Shown: positions 32,940-42,204, counted from the stretch's first letter. The stretch is DNA of 64,000 nucleotides from Pseudomonadales bacterium (GCA_024234675.1 JACKNU010000001.1:496001-560000), one strand, 5' to 3'. Made by a program: numbers and translations. Notes: generated by a model from the sequence alone, not told the origin.

Positions 32940-33476
32940 GTGGAAACTTCCTTCATCGTCACCTTCATAGGGGACGATCGCCCCGGGCTGGTAGAACAGC
33001 TCGCTCGTGTAATCGAGAGCAACCGGGGCAACTGGCTGGAGAGCAGGCTTTCACAACTGGGCGGTAAATTTGCCGGCCTGGTGCTGGTGTCACTGCCCGG
33101 TGAGTGCGCCGGGCAACTCGAGGCAGAACTCAAGGCAATGTCCGCCAGCGGGCTCAGCGTGCGGGTCACGCCGGCCAGTTCTGCGCCGGTAGCGAGCAGC
33201 GGCCGCAATATCACCCTCACGGTGATCGGGCCGGACCGCCTGGGAATCGTGCGGGAGATTTCCCGCGCCCTCGCCCAGCGGCAGGTCAACGTGGTGGAAA
33301 TGGACAGCCACGTGAGCAGCGCGCCCATGAGTGCGGAAATGCTGTTCCACTCGCGCATCGACGCCGAAATTCCCGCACAGCTGGACCTGGATGACCTGCA
33401 GGAAAGCCTGGATGAGATCGCCGATAGCATGACCCTGGAAATAGAGCTGGAGCGCGGCAACTACCACGAGGGCTGA
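32940..33476 (+). CDS. Glycine cleavage regulator-like protein with two ACT domains
   Basis: A 178-residue protein of two ACT domains: residues ~3-75 (FIVTFIGDDRPGLVEQLARVI) and ~90-165 (ITLTVIGPDRLGIVREISRAL). The arrangement matches GcvR, which in E. coli binds glycine and restrains the activator GcvA. No gcv genes are nearby and the symbol is not asserted. The GTG start at 32940 has GGAG about eight bases upstream. It is divergent from yheU and convergent with the small membrane protein gene. Confidence 0.8.
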   Translation: METSFIVTFIGDDRPGLVEQLARVIESNRGNWLESRLSQLGGKFAGLVLVSLPGECAGQLEAELKAMSASGLSVRVTPASSAPVASSGRNITLTVIGPDRLGIVREISRALAQRQVNVVEMDSHVSSAPMSAEMLFHSRIDAEIPAQLDLDDLQESLDEIADSMTLEIELERGNYHEG

Positions 33477-33484
33477 ATACCCCC

Positions 33485-33703
33485 TCAGTCGCGCCTGAAC
33501 AGCTTGCGCAGCAGCATCCATGCCGCTACCGCCCCGGCGGCGGCGAGGATCACCAGCAGCAATACCAGCAGGCTGGTCAGCGCCAGCTCGCGTATTTCCG
33601 CGCCACTGATCCCGAACTGGTCCACCGCCACCCACAACAGCGCCGCCAGCGCCAGGAGGCTGATGACGATGCTGCGGTAATAGCGGCGACGGGCCCTGCT
33701 CAT
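33485..33703 (-). CDS. Small two-helix membrane protein downstream of aroC
   Basis: A 72-residue protein starting MSRARRRYYRSIVISLLALAA, with two hydrophobic helices (about residues 12-31 and 42-64) and basic ends on both sides, giving a likely hairpin with both termini in the cytoplasm. A longer frame from 33769 would overlap aroC by 56 bp and is rejected. It starts 11 bp after the aroC stop and is probably co-transcribed. No function known. Confidence 0.6.
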   Translation of the reverse strand: MSRARRRYYRSIVISLLALAALLWVAVDQFGISGAEIRELALTSLLVLLLVILAAAGAVAAWMLLRKLFRRD

Positions 33704-33713
33704 CGCCCGGCCG

Positions 33714-34826
33714 TCAGCTGTCCGAGGACGGCGCGGCAGCCGGCAGTACCGGGGTATCGCACTGCACATCCATGTTCTGGCCGCGGTGGCGCAGGGCGTG
33801 GTCCATCAGCACGACGGCCAGCATGGCCTCGGCGATGGGGGTGGCGCGGATACCCACGCAGGGATCGTGGCGACCGTGGGTGGACATCTCCATGGCATTG
33901 CCAGCGGTATCCACCGTGGCGCCGGGCTGGCGGATGCTGGAGGTGGGCTTGAGGGCTATGCTGACAGTGATGTCCTGGCCGCTGGATATCCCCCCCAGGA
34001 TGCCGCCGGCATTGTTGCCGACAAAGCCACCGGGGGTCAGCAGGTCGCGGTGCTCACTGCCGTGCTGCTCGATACTGGCGAAGCCGGCGCCGATTTCCAC
34101 GCCCTTCACGGCGTTGATTCCCATCATGGCGTGGGCGATATCCGCATCCAGGCGATCGAATACCGGCTCCCCAAGGCCCGGCATTACCCCGGTGGCAACC
34201 ACATTGATGCGCGCCCCTATGGAGTCCCCGCGCTTGTTCAGGGCCGCCATGAATGTCTCCATCTCCGCCACTTTCGCCGGGTCCGGGCAGAAGAAGGGAT
34301 TGGTTTCCACGGTATCCCAATCCAGGGCCTCGGCGACGATGGGTCCCAACTGGGCCAGGTAACCGCGAATCTGGATGCCGTAGCGCCAGGCGAGGTACTT
34401 CTTCGCTATGGCTCCCGCCGCGACTCGCATGGCGGTTTCCCGGGCGGAGGAACGGCCGCCGCCCCGGTAATCCCGAAAGCCGTATTTCTGGTTGTAAGTG
34501 TAGTCGGCATGGGCCGGCCGGAAGGTGTCCTTGATATTAGAGTAATCCCTGGAGCGCTGGTCGGTGTTTTCTATGAGCAGGCCGATGGGCGTACCGGTGG
34601 TGCGCCCCTCGAACACGCCGGACAGGATGCGCACCTCATCTGCTTCGCGCCGTTGGGTGGTGTACCTGGAAGTACCCGGCTTGCGCCGGTCCAGGTCTCC
34701 CTGCAGGTCGCTGGCGGCCAGTTCCAGGCCGGGCGGGCAGCCGTCCACGATGCATCCCAGGGCCGGGCCGTGGCTCTCTCCGAAGCTGGTTACCGTGAAC
34801 AGTTTACCGATTGTATTGCCTGCCAT
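33714..34826 (-). CDS. aroC: Chorismate synthase
   Basis: Final step of the shikimate pathway, making chorismate from EPSP with reduced FMN. The 370-residue protein has the N-terminal signature TSFGESHGPALGCIVDGCPPG, RPAHADYTYNQKYGFRDYRGGGRSSARET in the middle, and RHDPCVGIRATPIAEAM near the end. Length is typical. It lies 41 bp after prmB on the same strand. Confidence 0.97.
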   Translation of the reverse strand: MAGNTIGKLFTVTSFGESHGPALGCIVDGCPPGLELAASDLQGDLDRRKPGTSRYTTQRREADEVRILSGVFEGRTTGTPIGLLIENTDQRSRDYSNIKDTFRPAHADYTYNQKYGFRDYRGGGRSSARETAMRVAAGAIAKKYLAWRYGIQIRGYLAQLGPIVAEALDWDTVETNPFFCPDPAKVAEMETFMAALNKRGDSIGARINVVATGVMPGLGEPVFDRLDADIAHAMMGINAVKGVEIGAGFASIEQHGSEHRDLLTPGGFVGNNAGGILGGISSGQDITVSIALKPTSSIRQPGATVDTAGNAMEMSTHGRHDPCVGIRATPIAEAMLAVVLMDHALRHRGQNMDVQCDTPVLPAAAPSSDS

Positions 34827-34867
34827 GTTACGCCCGTGCCCGTCCGCAAAAGCCCGCTATTATAAAG

Positions 34868-35788
34868 CTATCCACGCAAGCCTGCGCCGTAATCTTGCAG
34901 CTCCTTGGCAGTCAGGGCAAAAACCCCGTGGCCGCCGTGCTCGAACTCCAGCCAGGTGAAGGGCACCCGCGGATAGGCCCGTTCCAGGGCTGGCCAGCTG
35001 TTGCCCACCTCCACCACCAACAGGCCGGTATCCACCAGGTGGGAGGCTGCGGCAGCCAGCAGTCGCCGGGTGAGGTCCAGGCCGTCGACCCCGGAACCCA
35101 GCGCCAGCTCCGGCTCGTGGCGGAACTCCCCGGGCAGTGCCGCCAGGTCTTCGCTGTCGACGTAGGGAGGATTGCTGAGAATCAGGTCGTAGCGCCGCCC
35201 GTCCAGGGCCGCGAACAGGTCGGACTCGATAATGTTCACCCGCTCGGCCAGCCCCAGGGAGGCGGCATTCTCGCGCGCCAGCGCCAGCGCCCCGGGGTCT
35301 ATATCCACCAGGTCAACCGCGACCTCCGGATAATAGTGTGCCACCGCCAGCCCTATGCAGCCGCCACCGCAACACAGGTCCAGCACCCGCCGCGGGGCGG
35401 GACCGCTGTACCAGGGCTGGAATTCGTTGAGTATCAGCTCGGCGATGGGCGAACGGGGAATGATGGCCCGCTCGTCACAGCCGAACTCCAGGCCCGCAAA
35501 CCAGGCCCGGCCCAGCAGGTAGGGCAAGGGCTTGTGGTCCTGTATGCGCTGCCGCAACAGGGACTGCAGCCGCTCCCAGGCGGCCGCCTCCAGCGGGTGT
35601 GGCAGCACGCCATCGTCGGAATCCAGCGGCAAGTCGGCCACCGCCAGCACCAGTTGCACCGCCTCGTCCCAGGCGTTGTCGGTGCCGTGTCCGAAACACA
35701 CGTCGCTGTCCTGTAGCGCCCGGCTGCAGTACTCCAGCGCCTGGCCCACGGTTGCGGGGCGCCCCTCGGGGTTAAGATCGGTATCCAT
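34868..35788 (-). CDS. prmB: 50S ribosomal protein L3 N5-glutamine methyltransferase
   Basis: Methylates Gln150 of ribosomal protein L3 with S-adenosylmethionine. From ATG 35788 the protein is 306 residues (E. coli 310). It has an N-terminal helical domain, the SAM-binding segment VLDLCCGGGCIGLAVAHYYP, and the NPPYVD catalytic motif of glutamine methyltransferases. The full-length N-terminal domain and neighbour aroC favour PrmB over PrmC. It is divergent from folE. Confidence 0.93.
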   Translation of the reverse strand: MDTDLNPEGRPATVGQALEYCSRALQDSDVCFGHGTDNAWDEAVQLVLAVADLPLDSDDGVLPHPLEAAAWERLQSLLRQRIQDHKPLPYLLGRAWFAGLEFGCDERAIIPRSPIAELILNEFQPWYSGPAPRRVLDLCCGGGCIGLAVAHYYPEVAVDLVDIDPGALALARENAASLGLAERVNIIESDLFAALDGRRYDLILSNPPYVDSEDLAALPGEFRHEPELALGSGVDGLDLTRRLLAAAASHLVDTGLLVVEVGNSWPALERAYPRVPFTWLEFEHGGHGVFALTAKELQDYGAGLRG

Positions 35789-35826
35789 GGCGCAAGTGTA
35801 CCCGATCATGGCCCCGGAGTAGCCAA

Positions 35827-35855
35827 TTGCCTGTTCCCCTGGGGGTTGCTACTAT
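35827..35855 (+). promoter_or_regulatory. Sigma-70 promoter of folE
   Basis: TTGCCT and TACTAT are 17 bp apart, about 60 bp upstream of the folE GTG. This fits the chosen internal start: the longest open frame would begin inside the promoter. Confidence 0.65.
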
Positions 35856-35913
35856 CCCCTGCCTTGCGGCCCCCGGGGGTTCGCCTTTTCACTTCGCCAA
35901 AGGAGCAGATGCG

Positions 35914-36462
35914 GTGGAGCAACACTGGGCAAAAATCATCGAAGCCATAGGCGAGGATCTGCACCGGCCGGGGCTTGCCGACACCCCCAAGCGCGCCGCC
36001 AAGGCCTTCGAGTTCCTGACTCGCGGCTACGGGCAGTCCGTTGAGGAAGTGGTGAACAACGCCCTGTTTCCCTCTGATTCCAGCGAGATGATCCTGGTCC
36101 AGGACGTCGAGCTGTACTCCCTGTGCGAGCATCACCTGCTGCCGTTCATCGGCAAGTGCCACGTAGCCTACATACCCACCGGCAAGGTGCTGGGTCTGTC
36201 CAAGGTGGCCCGTATCGTCGACGTGTACGCCCGGCGCCTGCAGATCCAGGAGGCGCTGACCACGCAGATCGCCACTACCATCATGGAGGTCACGGATGCC
36301 GAGGGGGTCGGCGTGATCATAGAAGCGCAGCATATGTGCATGATGATGCGCGGGGTGGAAAAGCAGAACTCGGTGATGAAGACCTCTGCCATGCTGGGAA
36401 CCTTTCGCAGCGAACAAAAAACCCGCGAAGAGTTCCTGTCGCTGCTGCAAATGAAGCGCTAG
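35914..36462 (+). CDS. folE: GTP cyclohydrolase I
   Basis: Converts GTP to dihydroneopterin triphosphate, the first step of folate synthesis and also the source of the queuosine precursor. From GTG 35914 (AGGAG eight bases upstream) it is 182 residues, typical of the Pseudomonas type. Zinc ligands are the Cys and His of LCEHHLLPF and the Cys of MCMMMRG; the substrate loop is EGVGVIIEAQH. The 29-residue upstream extension is rejected because it lacks a ribosome site. The stop overlaps the convergent DUF4892 gene by 4 bp. Confidence 0.95.
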   Translation: MEQHWAKIIEAIGEDLHRPGLADTPKRAAKAFEFLTRGYGQSVEEVVNNALFPSDSSEMILVQDVELYSLCEHHLLPFIGKCHVAYIPTGKVLGLSKVARIVDVYARRLQIQEALTTQIATTIMEVTDAEGVGVIIEAQHMCMMMRGVEKQNSVMKTSAMLGTFRSEQKTREEFLSLLQMKR

Positions 36463-37022
36463 TCGCCCGTCACCTGCAGCAGTTCCGCATGCAGGTACTG
36501 TCGGTCGGCGGTGCGCGAGCCGCTGTAAACCAGCAGCAGGTCAAAGGGCTCGTCGCCCATGGCGTATACGCGGTAGCGCTGTAACTCCTCGCGGCCGTAC
36601 AACAGGCGCTGCTGGAACACCCGGTTGGCCCACTGCACGCCCGGCCCGCAGGCGCGGCCGTCACAGGCGAACAGCAATTCCCCCCTGGTGCGTTCGGCTA
36701 TGGTCGCCTCCAGCTCGTCCAGCACCTCCAGCGAGGTATAACCGTCGACAATCTGCCAGGTATAGCGGGTAAGGAGGCCGTCCAGGCGCTCACTGCGCTT
36801 GAATGTCCAGGCGCCGCCCACCTTACGCATAGCCCCCAGCCCCACTTCGTAATCGCGCACCTCGGATTCGCTGAAGTCCAGCGCTTTGGCATGGGGAAAC
36901 TCGTTGAGCTGCTGCAACAACTCCGCCCCGGTCTCGGCCTGCGCGCCCGCTGCGGAGAAAACCATAACCGCCAGCATTGCGGCGCGGCGGCAACGCCGGT
37001 GCAAGGTTGTTACTCGTGTCAT
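36459..37022 (-). CDS. DUF4892-family exported protein
   Basis: A 187-residue exported protein. From ATG 37022 (GGGAG five bases upstream) a signal peptide covers about residues 1-29 (AAMLAVMVFSAAGAQA). The body, SEVRDYEVGLGAMRKVGGAWTFKRSERLDG...LTRYTWQI and LLFACDGRACGPGVQWANRVFQQRLLYG, matches the pattern of DUF4892 as I know it. The two cysteines in CDGRAC may form a disulfide. DUF4892 members in Pseudomonas usually carry an OmpA domain as well; this one does not. Function unknown, periplasmic. Confidence 0.72.
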   Translation of the reverse strand: MTRVTTLHRRCRRAAMLAVMVFSAAGAQAETGAELLQQLNEFPHAKALDFSESEVRDYEVGLGAMRKVGGAWTFKRSERLDGLLTRYTWQIVDGYTSLEVLDELEATIAERTRGELLFACDGRACGPGVQWANRVFQQRLLYGREELQRYRVYAMGDEPFDLLLVYSGSRTADRQYLHAELLQVTGD

Positions 37023-37038
37023 GTCGCTCCCATACTTC

Positions 37039-37893
37039 TCAGTACTGCAAAAACCGGTTAATCCTGCTGGCCACAGCCACCACCGGCGCCTCCATGTGAC
37101 CGTGATGGCCACCCGCGACAGTCTCCAGTTGCAGGTTGGCGATGGATTGCCGCGCAGCTGCGGCCAGTGCGGGATGTTTGCCCAGGCCGTCTTCAGCCAT
37201 GAGCAACAGAGTGGGCATGGACAGGCCCCCCAATACTGCCCGAATCTGGCCAGCAGTCAATTTTACCGCGGAGGCCCCGCGCAGTCGCAGGTCGGTGGTC
37301 CAGGTGTAGCCGCCCTCGCAGGGTTGCAGGTTGCGCCGCACCAGCGCCTCTGCCGCTTCGGTGGACAGTTTTTCTCCCGCCCGGCTGGCCACCGCAGCCT
37401 CGACAGTGGCGTAGACCCGGTTGTCGCGGGCCCTCCAATAGTGTTTGTCCTCGACATACTTACGCAGCTGTGACGGAAAAAGATCCTCCGCCACCGGTTC
37501 CGGGGTGAGACCGTCCAGCAATACCAGCCTGGCAACCCGCTCCGGGAAGGCCGCCGCCAGCAGGCTGGCTATGGCCGCTCCGCGGGAGTGCCCCAGCAGG
37601 TCGAAGGTCTCCCAGCCCAGCGCGTCCAGTACCCCCGTCAGTTCCGGCAGGTCTTCCCATATCTGGTAGCCGGCATCGGCCGAGCGCCGGTCGCTGCGAC
37701 CGTGGCCGGTGAGGTCCACCGCTACCACCTGGTGCCGCTCCAGTAGCGGCGCCAGCCGGCTGAAGCTGGCGGCGTTGTCCAACCAGCCGTGCAGCGCCAG
37801 CAAGGGCCTGGCGCCGGGGTTTCCCCAGGCCAGACCCGCCAGGCGCAGGCCGTTGACCCGCCAGCTCAGCTCGCGCGGCGCGGCATCAGTCAT
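37039..37893 (-). CDS. Alpha/beta-fold hydrolase
   Basis: A 284-residue serine hydrolase with the nucleophile elbow GHSRG (Ser near residue 102), oxyanion HGWLDNAASF (residues ~35-44) and a C-terminal catalytic His in GGHHGHMEAP. The acid is probably the Asp of LLMAEDGLGKH. The substrate is unknown, and relatives include epoxide hydrolases, esterases and MESH-type thioesterases. It overlaps the sixA stop (ATGA) and is separated by 16 bp from the DUF4892 gene. Confidence 0.87.
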   Translation of the reverse strand: MTDAAPRELSWRVNGLRLAGLAWGNPGARPLLALHGWLDNAASFSRLAPLLERHQVVAVDLTGHGRSDRRSADAGYQIWEDLPELTGVLDALGWETFDLLGHSRGAAIASLLAAAFPERVARLVLLDGLTPEPVAEDLFPSQLRKYVEDKHYWRARDNRVYATVEAAVASRAGEKLSTEAAEALVRRNLQPCEGGYTWTTDLRLRGASAVKLTAGQIRAVLGGLSMPTLLLMAEDGLGKHPALAAAARQSIANLQLETVAGGHHGHMEAPVVAVASRINRFLQY

Positions 37894-38393
37894 ATGCTGG
37901 TCTCGTATTCGGGCGGCATGGCCCAGAACAGGAGTCGCCCGACACCGGGGCCGACGGCCTCCAGCTCCAGGGTGGCCAGCGCGCCCGGGGACAGCACCGG
38001 CACCTGACCGGGCTCCCCCAGGTAGCGCTCGACGAGTTGGGAAACCAGCGGCTGGTGCGACACCAGCAGCAGGTGGCGGGGACAGTCCTGGCCGCTGAGC
38101 AGCGACTCCAGCAGGATATCCACCTGCGGCGGTCTGCTACCCGGTTGCAGCGCCGGGTGGCTGCGCAATTGGGCATGGGTGAAGGCGGACGCGAGAATGC
38201 CCGCTGTCTGCGTGGTGCGCAGCCAGGGGCTGTGGAGAATCAGGTCGGGGGGCGGCAACTGGCGGGCCTCGCAGGCCGCGTGAAACTGCGGGCAGGCAAA
38301 GCCGATATCGTCGGTACCGCGATCGGTCAACTCGCGCCGCCGATCACTGGCCGCCCAGCCCGCCTGGCCGTGGCGCCATATGGTGAGGATCAT
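37890..38393 (-). CDS. sixA: SixA-like phosphohistidine phosphatase
   Basis: A 167-residue histidine phosphatase superfamily member. It starts MILTIWRHGQAG with the phospho-accepting RHG. The second catalytic His is in LLLVSHQPLVSQLV, and HSPWLRTTQTA is the conserved second Arg motif. Members of this size without a kinase partner remove phosphate from histidine, for example in the nitrogen PTS. It opens the three-gene sixA-hydrolase-DUF4892 run. Confidence 0.85.
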   Translation of the reverse strand: MILTIWRHGQAGWAASDRRRELTDRGTDDIGFACPQFHAACEARQLPPPDLILHSPWLRTTQTAGILASAFTHAQLRSHPALQPGSRPPQVDILLESLLSGQDCPRHLLLVSHQPLVSQLVERYLGEPGQVPVLSPGALATLELEAVGPGVGRLLFWAMPPEYETSI

Positions 38394-38446
38394 GCGCCGG
38401 GCTCCCGTTGCGCGCTGCCGCCGCCGGCAACGCGGCTGTCAGGCAT

Positions 38447-40375
38447 TCAGCCGCCGCTCAACTGCAGCAGCAACTTGTTCATGCGCGCCACGTAGCTGGC
38501 CGGGTCCTTGAGTTGCCCGCCCTCGGCCAGGTTGGCCTGGTCGAAGAGGATGTTGCCCAGGTCCGCAAAACGCTCCTCGTCCGCCTCCCGGTCGAGCATT
38601 TTCACCAGCGGGTGGCCAGGGTTGATTTCCAGTATCGGCTTGCTTTCGGGCACCGGCTGGCCGGCGGCTTCCATGATGCGCCGCATCTGGGCACCCATAT
38701 CGTAGTCGCCCACTACCAGGCAGGCAGCGGAATCGGTCAACCGGCCGGTGGCGCGCACCTCGGCCACCCGCGCTTCCAGCACCTTGCCCAGGCGTTCGAC
38801 CAGGGCCTCGGCTTCCTTGCTGAGTTTTTCCTGCTCGGCCTTTTCCTCCTCGGAGTCCACCGCCAGGTCCAGTGCGCCGCGGGCGACATCCTGGAACTGC
38901 TTGCCATCGAAATCCTGCAGGTGATTCATCAGCCAGTCATCGATACGGTCGCTCAGCAGCAGGACTTCCAGGCCTTTCTTGCGGAATACCTCCAGGTGCG
39001 GGCTGTGTTTGGCAGTGTCGAAACTCTCCGCCACGACGTAGTAGATCTTCGCCTGTTTTTCCTGCATCCGCTCCACGTAATCTTCCAGGGACTGGTCCTG
39101 CTCCGGCTGGTCCGTATGGGTGGTGCTGAAGCGCAGCAGTTTGGCGATCTTCTCCTTGTTGGCGAAGTCCTCCGCAGGGCCCTCTTTCAGAACCTGGCCG
39201 AATTCCTTCCAGAAAGTGGCATACTCATCGCCCGTCTTTTTCCTGGCCAGCTTGGCCAGCATATCCAGCACCCGCTTGGTCAGGGCGCCGCGCATGGACT
39301 CCACGGCGGGGTCCTGCTGCAGGATTTCCCGGGACACATTCAGGGACAGGTCGTTGGAGTCCACGACCCCCTTTACGAAACGCAGGTAGTTGGGCAGGAA
39401 CTGTTCGGCCTCATCCATGATGAACGTGCGCTGCACGTACAGTTTCAGGCCCCGGTTCATGTCCCGGTTCCAAAGGTCAAAAGGCGCCTTTTTCGGCAGG
39501 TAGAGCAGGCTGGTGTATTCCAGCTTGCCCTCTACCTTGTTGTGCGACCAGGTCAGCGGGTCTGCAAAATCGTGGGAGATATGCTTGTAGAAGGCCTTGT
39601 ACTCGTCATCGCTGATGTCGGTGCGGGGCCGGGTCCACAGGGCGGTCGCCTCGTTGACGGCCTCGTACTCCACCGGGGCGTCCTCGGGGGCTTTCTCTCC
39701 CCCCTCCGCCGCCGGCGCCGGGGGTTTGGCCATCATCACCGGCACGGAAATATGGTCGGAATACTTCTTGATGACACTGCGTACCCGCCAGTCATCGGCA
39801 AACTCTTCGCAGTCCTTCTTCAGGTAGAGGGTGATGCTGGTACCGCGCTGCTCCCTGGGCCGGGGCTCTATGGAGAACTCGGCCTCCCCGTGGGATTCCC
39901 ACAGCACGCCCTGGTCAGCGGCTTCGCCGGCCTTGCGGGTGTGCACTTCCACCCGCTCGGCAACGATAAACGCCGAATAGAAACCGACCCCGAACTGGCC
40001 GATGAGTTGGGAATCCTTTTTCTGGTCCCCGGTCAGGCTTTCCAGGAAAGCCGAGGTGCCCGATTTGGCGATGGTTCCGAGGTTTTCGATCACCTCGTCA
40101 CGATTCATACCTATGCCGTTATCACTGATGGTGATGGTGTGGTGCTTCTTGTCCCTGGCGAGGTCCACGGTAATCCGATAGTCCCCCTGCCCCTCCAACA
40201 GGCGGTCATCGGCCAGGGCCTCGAAACGCAGCTTGTCGATGGCATCACTGGCGTTGGAGATCAGCTCGCGCAGGAAAATCTCCTTGTTGGAGTACAGGGA
40301 GTGAATCATCAGATGAAGAAGCTGCTTGGCCTCGGTCTGGAAACCCAGGGTTTCCTTGCGTACGTCTGCTGTCAT
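38447..40375 (-). CDS. htpG: Chaperone HtpG (Hsp90)
   Basis: A 642-residue cytoplasmic Hsp90. The N-terminal GHKL ATPase shows LISNASDAIDKLRFEAL, DNGIGMNRDE and GQFGVGFYSAFIVAE; middle and C-terminal dimerisation domains complete the normal length. It is preceded by a near-consensus sigma-32 promoter (40431-40459) with about 50 bases of leader, so heat-shock control is read directly from sequence. It is monocistronic, downstream of the pckA terminator. Confidence 0.98.
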   Translation of the reverse strand: MTADVRKETLGFQTEAKQLLHLMIHSLYSNKEIFLRELISNASDAIDKLRFEALADDRLLEGQGDYRITVDLARDKKHHTITISDNGIGMNRDEVIENLGTIAKSGTSAFLESLTGDQKKDSQLIGQFGVGFYSAFIVAERVEVHTRKAGEAADQGVLWESHGEAEFSIEPRPREQRGTSITLYLKKDCEEFADDWRVRSVIKKYSDHISVPVMMAKPPAPAAEGGEKAPEDAPVEYEAVNEATALWTRPRTDISDDEYKAFYKHISHDFADPLTWSHNKVEGKLEYTSLLYLPKKAPFDLWNRDMNRGLKLYVQRTFIMDEAEQFLPNYLRFVKGVVDSNDLSLNVSREILQQDPAVESMRGALTKRVLDMLAKLARKKTGDEYATFWKEFGQVLKEGPAEDFANKEKIAKLLRFSTTHTDQPEQDQSLEDYVERMQEKQAKIYYVVAESFDTAKHSPHLEVFRKKGLEVLLLSDRIDDWLMNHLQDFDGKQFQDVARGALDLAVDSEEEKAEQEKLSKEAEALVERLGKVLEARVAEVRATGRLTDSAACLVVGDYDMGAQMRRIMEAAGQPVPESKPILEINPGHPLVKMLDREADEERFADLGNILFDQANLAEGGQLKDPASYVARMNKLLLQLSGG

Positions 40376-40430
40376 GGGATCCTCTCGTCGGTTCAGGGTT
40401 GTAGCCGGGTAACTCTGCTGGATGGGCCAG

Positions 40431-40459
40431 ACATGGGGACGCCACCGGCCTTTTTCAAG
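40431..40459 (-). promoter_or_regulatory. Sigma-32 heat-shock promoter of htpG
   Basis: On the minus strand CTTGAAA (40459-40453) and CCCCATGT (40438-40431) are 14 bp apart, essentially the E. coli RpoH consensus CTTGAAA-N13/14-CCCCATnT. Confidence 0.9.
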
Positions 40460-40480
40460 AGTCGGTCAGGCAAATGAGGG

Positions 40481-40507
40481 GAAAACGGGGCGGCGCGAGC
40501 CGCCCGC
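40481..40507 (-). terminator. Intrinsic terminator of pckA
   Basis: GGGCGGC pairs with GCCGCCC around a four-base loop and is followed, on the minus strand, by CGTTTTCCCC, ending about 30 bp past the pckA stop. Confidence 0.75.
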
Positions 40508-40514
40508 GAGTAAC

Positions 40515-42122
40515 TTACAGTTGCGGCCCGGCGGCCACCAGGGACTTGCCCTCTTCATTGCCGCTGAACAGCTCGAAGTTCTTGATAAAGCGCGCGGCCA
40601 GGTCCCTGGCCTTGACTTCCCACTCGGCCTCGTTCTGGTAGGTATCCCGCGGATCCAGGATGCCCGTATCCACGTCGTGCAACTGCAGCGGGATGGTGAG
40701 GTTGAAAATGGGCAGTTGCCTGGTCTGGGCATTTTCGATGGAGCCGTCCAGGATGGCGTCGATGATAGCCCGGGTATCCTTGATGGAGATGCGCTTGCCG
40801 GTACCGTTCCAGCCGGTATTGACCAGGTAGGCCTTGGCCCCCACCGCGTCCATGCGCGACACCAGGGTCTTGCCGTAAATCACCGGGTGCAGGGTAAGGA
40901 AGGCCTTGCCGAAGCAGGCCGAAAAGGTCGGTACCGGCTCGGTAATGCCCCTTTCGGTGCCGGCCAGCTTGGCGGTAAAGCCCGACAGGAAGTGATACTT
41001 GGTCTGCTCGTGATCCAGTATGGATACCGGGGGCAGCACCCCGAAGGCGTCTGCGGTCAGGAAGATCACCTTGGTGGGGTGACCGGCCCGCGACACCGGC
41101 TTGACGATGTTGTCGATGTGGTAAATCGGGTAGGAAACCCGGGTATTCTCGGTGATGGAGCGGTCGGCAAAATCGATCTTACCCTGTTCGTCCACGACCA
41201 CGTTTTCGAGCAGCGCGTCGCGGCGGATGGCCTTGTAGATATCCGGTTCGCTCTCCGGGTCCAGGTCTATGGTCTTGGCGTAGCAGCCGCCCTCGAAATT
41301 GAACACGCCATCATCATCCCAGCCGTGCTCATCGTCCCCCACCAGGCGGCGCTTGGGATCGGTGGACAGGGTGGTTTTACCGGTGCCGGACAGGCCGAAA
41401 AAGATGGCCACGTCCTCTTTTTCACCGACATTGGCGGAGCAGTGCATGGAGGCCATATTCCGCAGGGGCAGGTAGTAGTTCATCATCGCGAACATGCCCT
41501 TTTTCATTTCGCCGCCGTACCAGGTGCCGGCGATGATCTGCATTTTCTCAGTCATGTTGAAGACCGTGAAGACCTCGGAGTTGAGGCCGTGGGACTGCCA
41601 GTCGGGATCACTGGTCTTGGAGCCGTTGAGGACCACGAAGTCGGGCTCGCCGTAGTTGGCCAGTTCTTCCTCGGTGGGGCGGATGAACATATTCTTGACG
41701 AAGTGGGCCTGCCAGGCCACCTCCATGACAAAGCGCACCTTCAGGCGACTGTTCTCGTTGGCGCCGCAAAATGTGTCCACCACGAACAGCCGTTTCGCGG
41801 ACAACTGGTCCGAGACCAGTTGCTTGAGTACCTGCCAGTTTTCCGCAGAAATCGGCTTGTTGTCATTGGGGGATTCAGGGCTGTTCCACCAGATATGCTC
41901 GCGGCTGACATCGTCCAGGACAATAAACTTGTCCTTGGGGGAACGGCCGGTAAAGATACCGGTGTGCACATCCACCGCACCCAGTTCGGTGACGATACCC
42001 TTTTCATATCCCTCCAGGTCGGCACGGGTCTCCTCGGCGAAGAGCTGCTCGTAGGAGGGGTTGTGGATGATTTCGGTAGTGTCGGTTATCCCGTAGCCGC
42101 TTAAGTCAATACTGCCTGTCAT
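40515..42122 (-). CDS. pckA: Phosphoenolpyruvate carboxykinase (ATP)
   Basis: Converts oxaloacetate and ATP to phosphoenolpyruvate, the entry to gluconeogenesis from the TCA cycle. From ATG 42122 the protein is 535 residues (E. coli 540). The ATP-type markers are the P-loop FFGLSGTGKTTLS, then DDEHGWDDDGVFNFEGGCYAK with the metal-binding Asp residues, and the substrate Arg in GRSPKDKFIV. An in-frame extension to 42191 was rejected because it lacks family similarity. It follows sucCD on the same strand, with 242 bp between, holding its own promoter candidate. Confidence 0.97.
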   Translation of the reverse strand: MTGSIDLSGYGITDTTEIIHNPSYEQLFAEETRADLEGYEKGIVTELGAVDVHTGIFTGRSPKDKFIVLDDVSREHIWWNSPESPNDNKPISAENWQVLKQLVSDQLSAKRLFVVDTFCGANENSRLKVRFVMEVAWQAHFVKNMFIRPTEEELANYGEPDFVVLNGSKTSDPDWQSHGLNSEVFTVFNMTEKMQIIAGTWYGGEMKKGMFAMMNYYLPLRNMASMHCSANVGEKEDVAIFFGLSGTGKTTLSTDPKRRLVGDDEHGWDDDGVFNFEGGCYAKTIDLDPESEPDIYKAIRRDALLENVVVDEQGKIDFADRSITENTRVSYPIYHIDNIVKPVSRAGHPTKVIFLTADAFGVLPPVSILDHEQTKYHFLSGFTAKLAGTERGITEPVPTFSACFGKAFLTLHPVIYGKTLVSRMDAVGAKAYLVNTGWNGTGKRISIKDTRAIIDAILDGSIENAQTRQLPIFNLTIPLQLHDVDTGILDPRDTYQNEAEWEVKARDLAARFIKNFELFSGNEEGKSLVAAGPQL

Positions 42123-42204
42123 AGTCGTCTGCCTGCTGTCCTGCTGATGGACCGGTGATGGTCGACGGTGCCACCTGCACCTCGCCTCCATTCTCGGCCG
42201 CGAA

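Noticed and set aside
38408..42104. Long plus-strand frames (38408-40477 and 40422-42104) opposite htpG and pckA
   Set aside because: Both are shadows of strongly conserved minus-strand genes; their products have low-complexity His/Gly composition typical of antisense frames.
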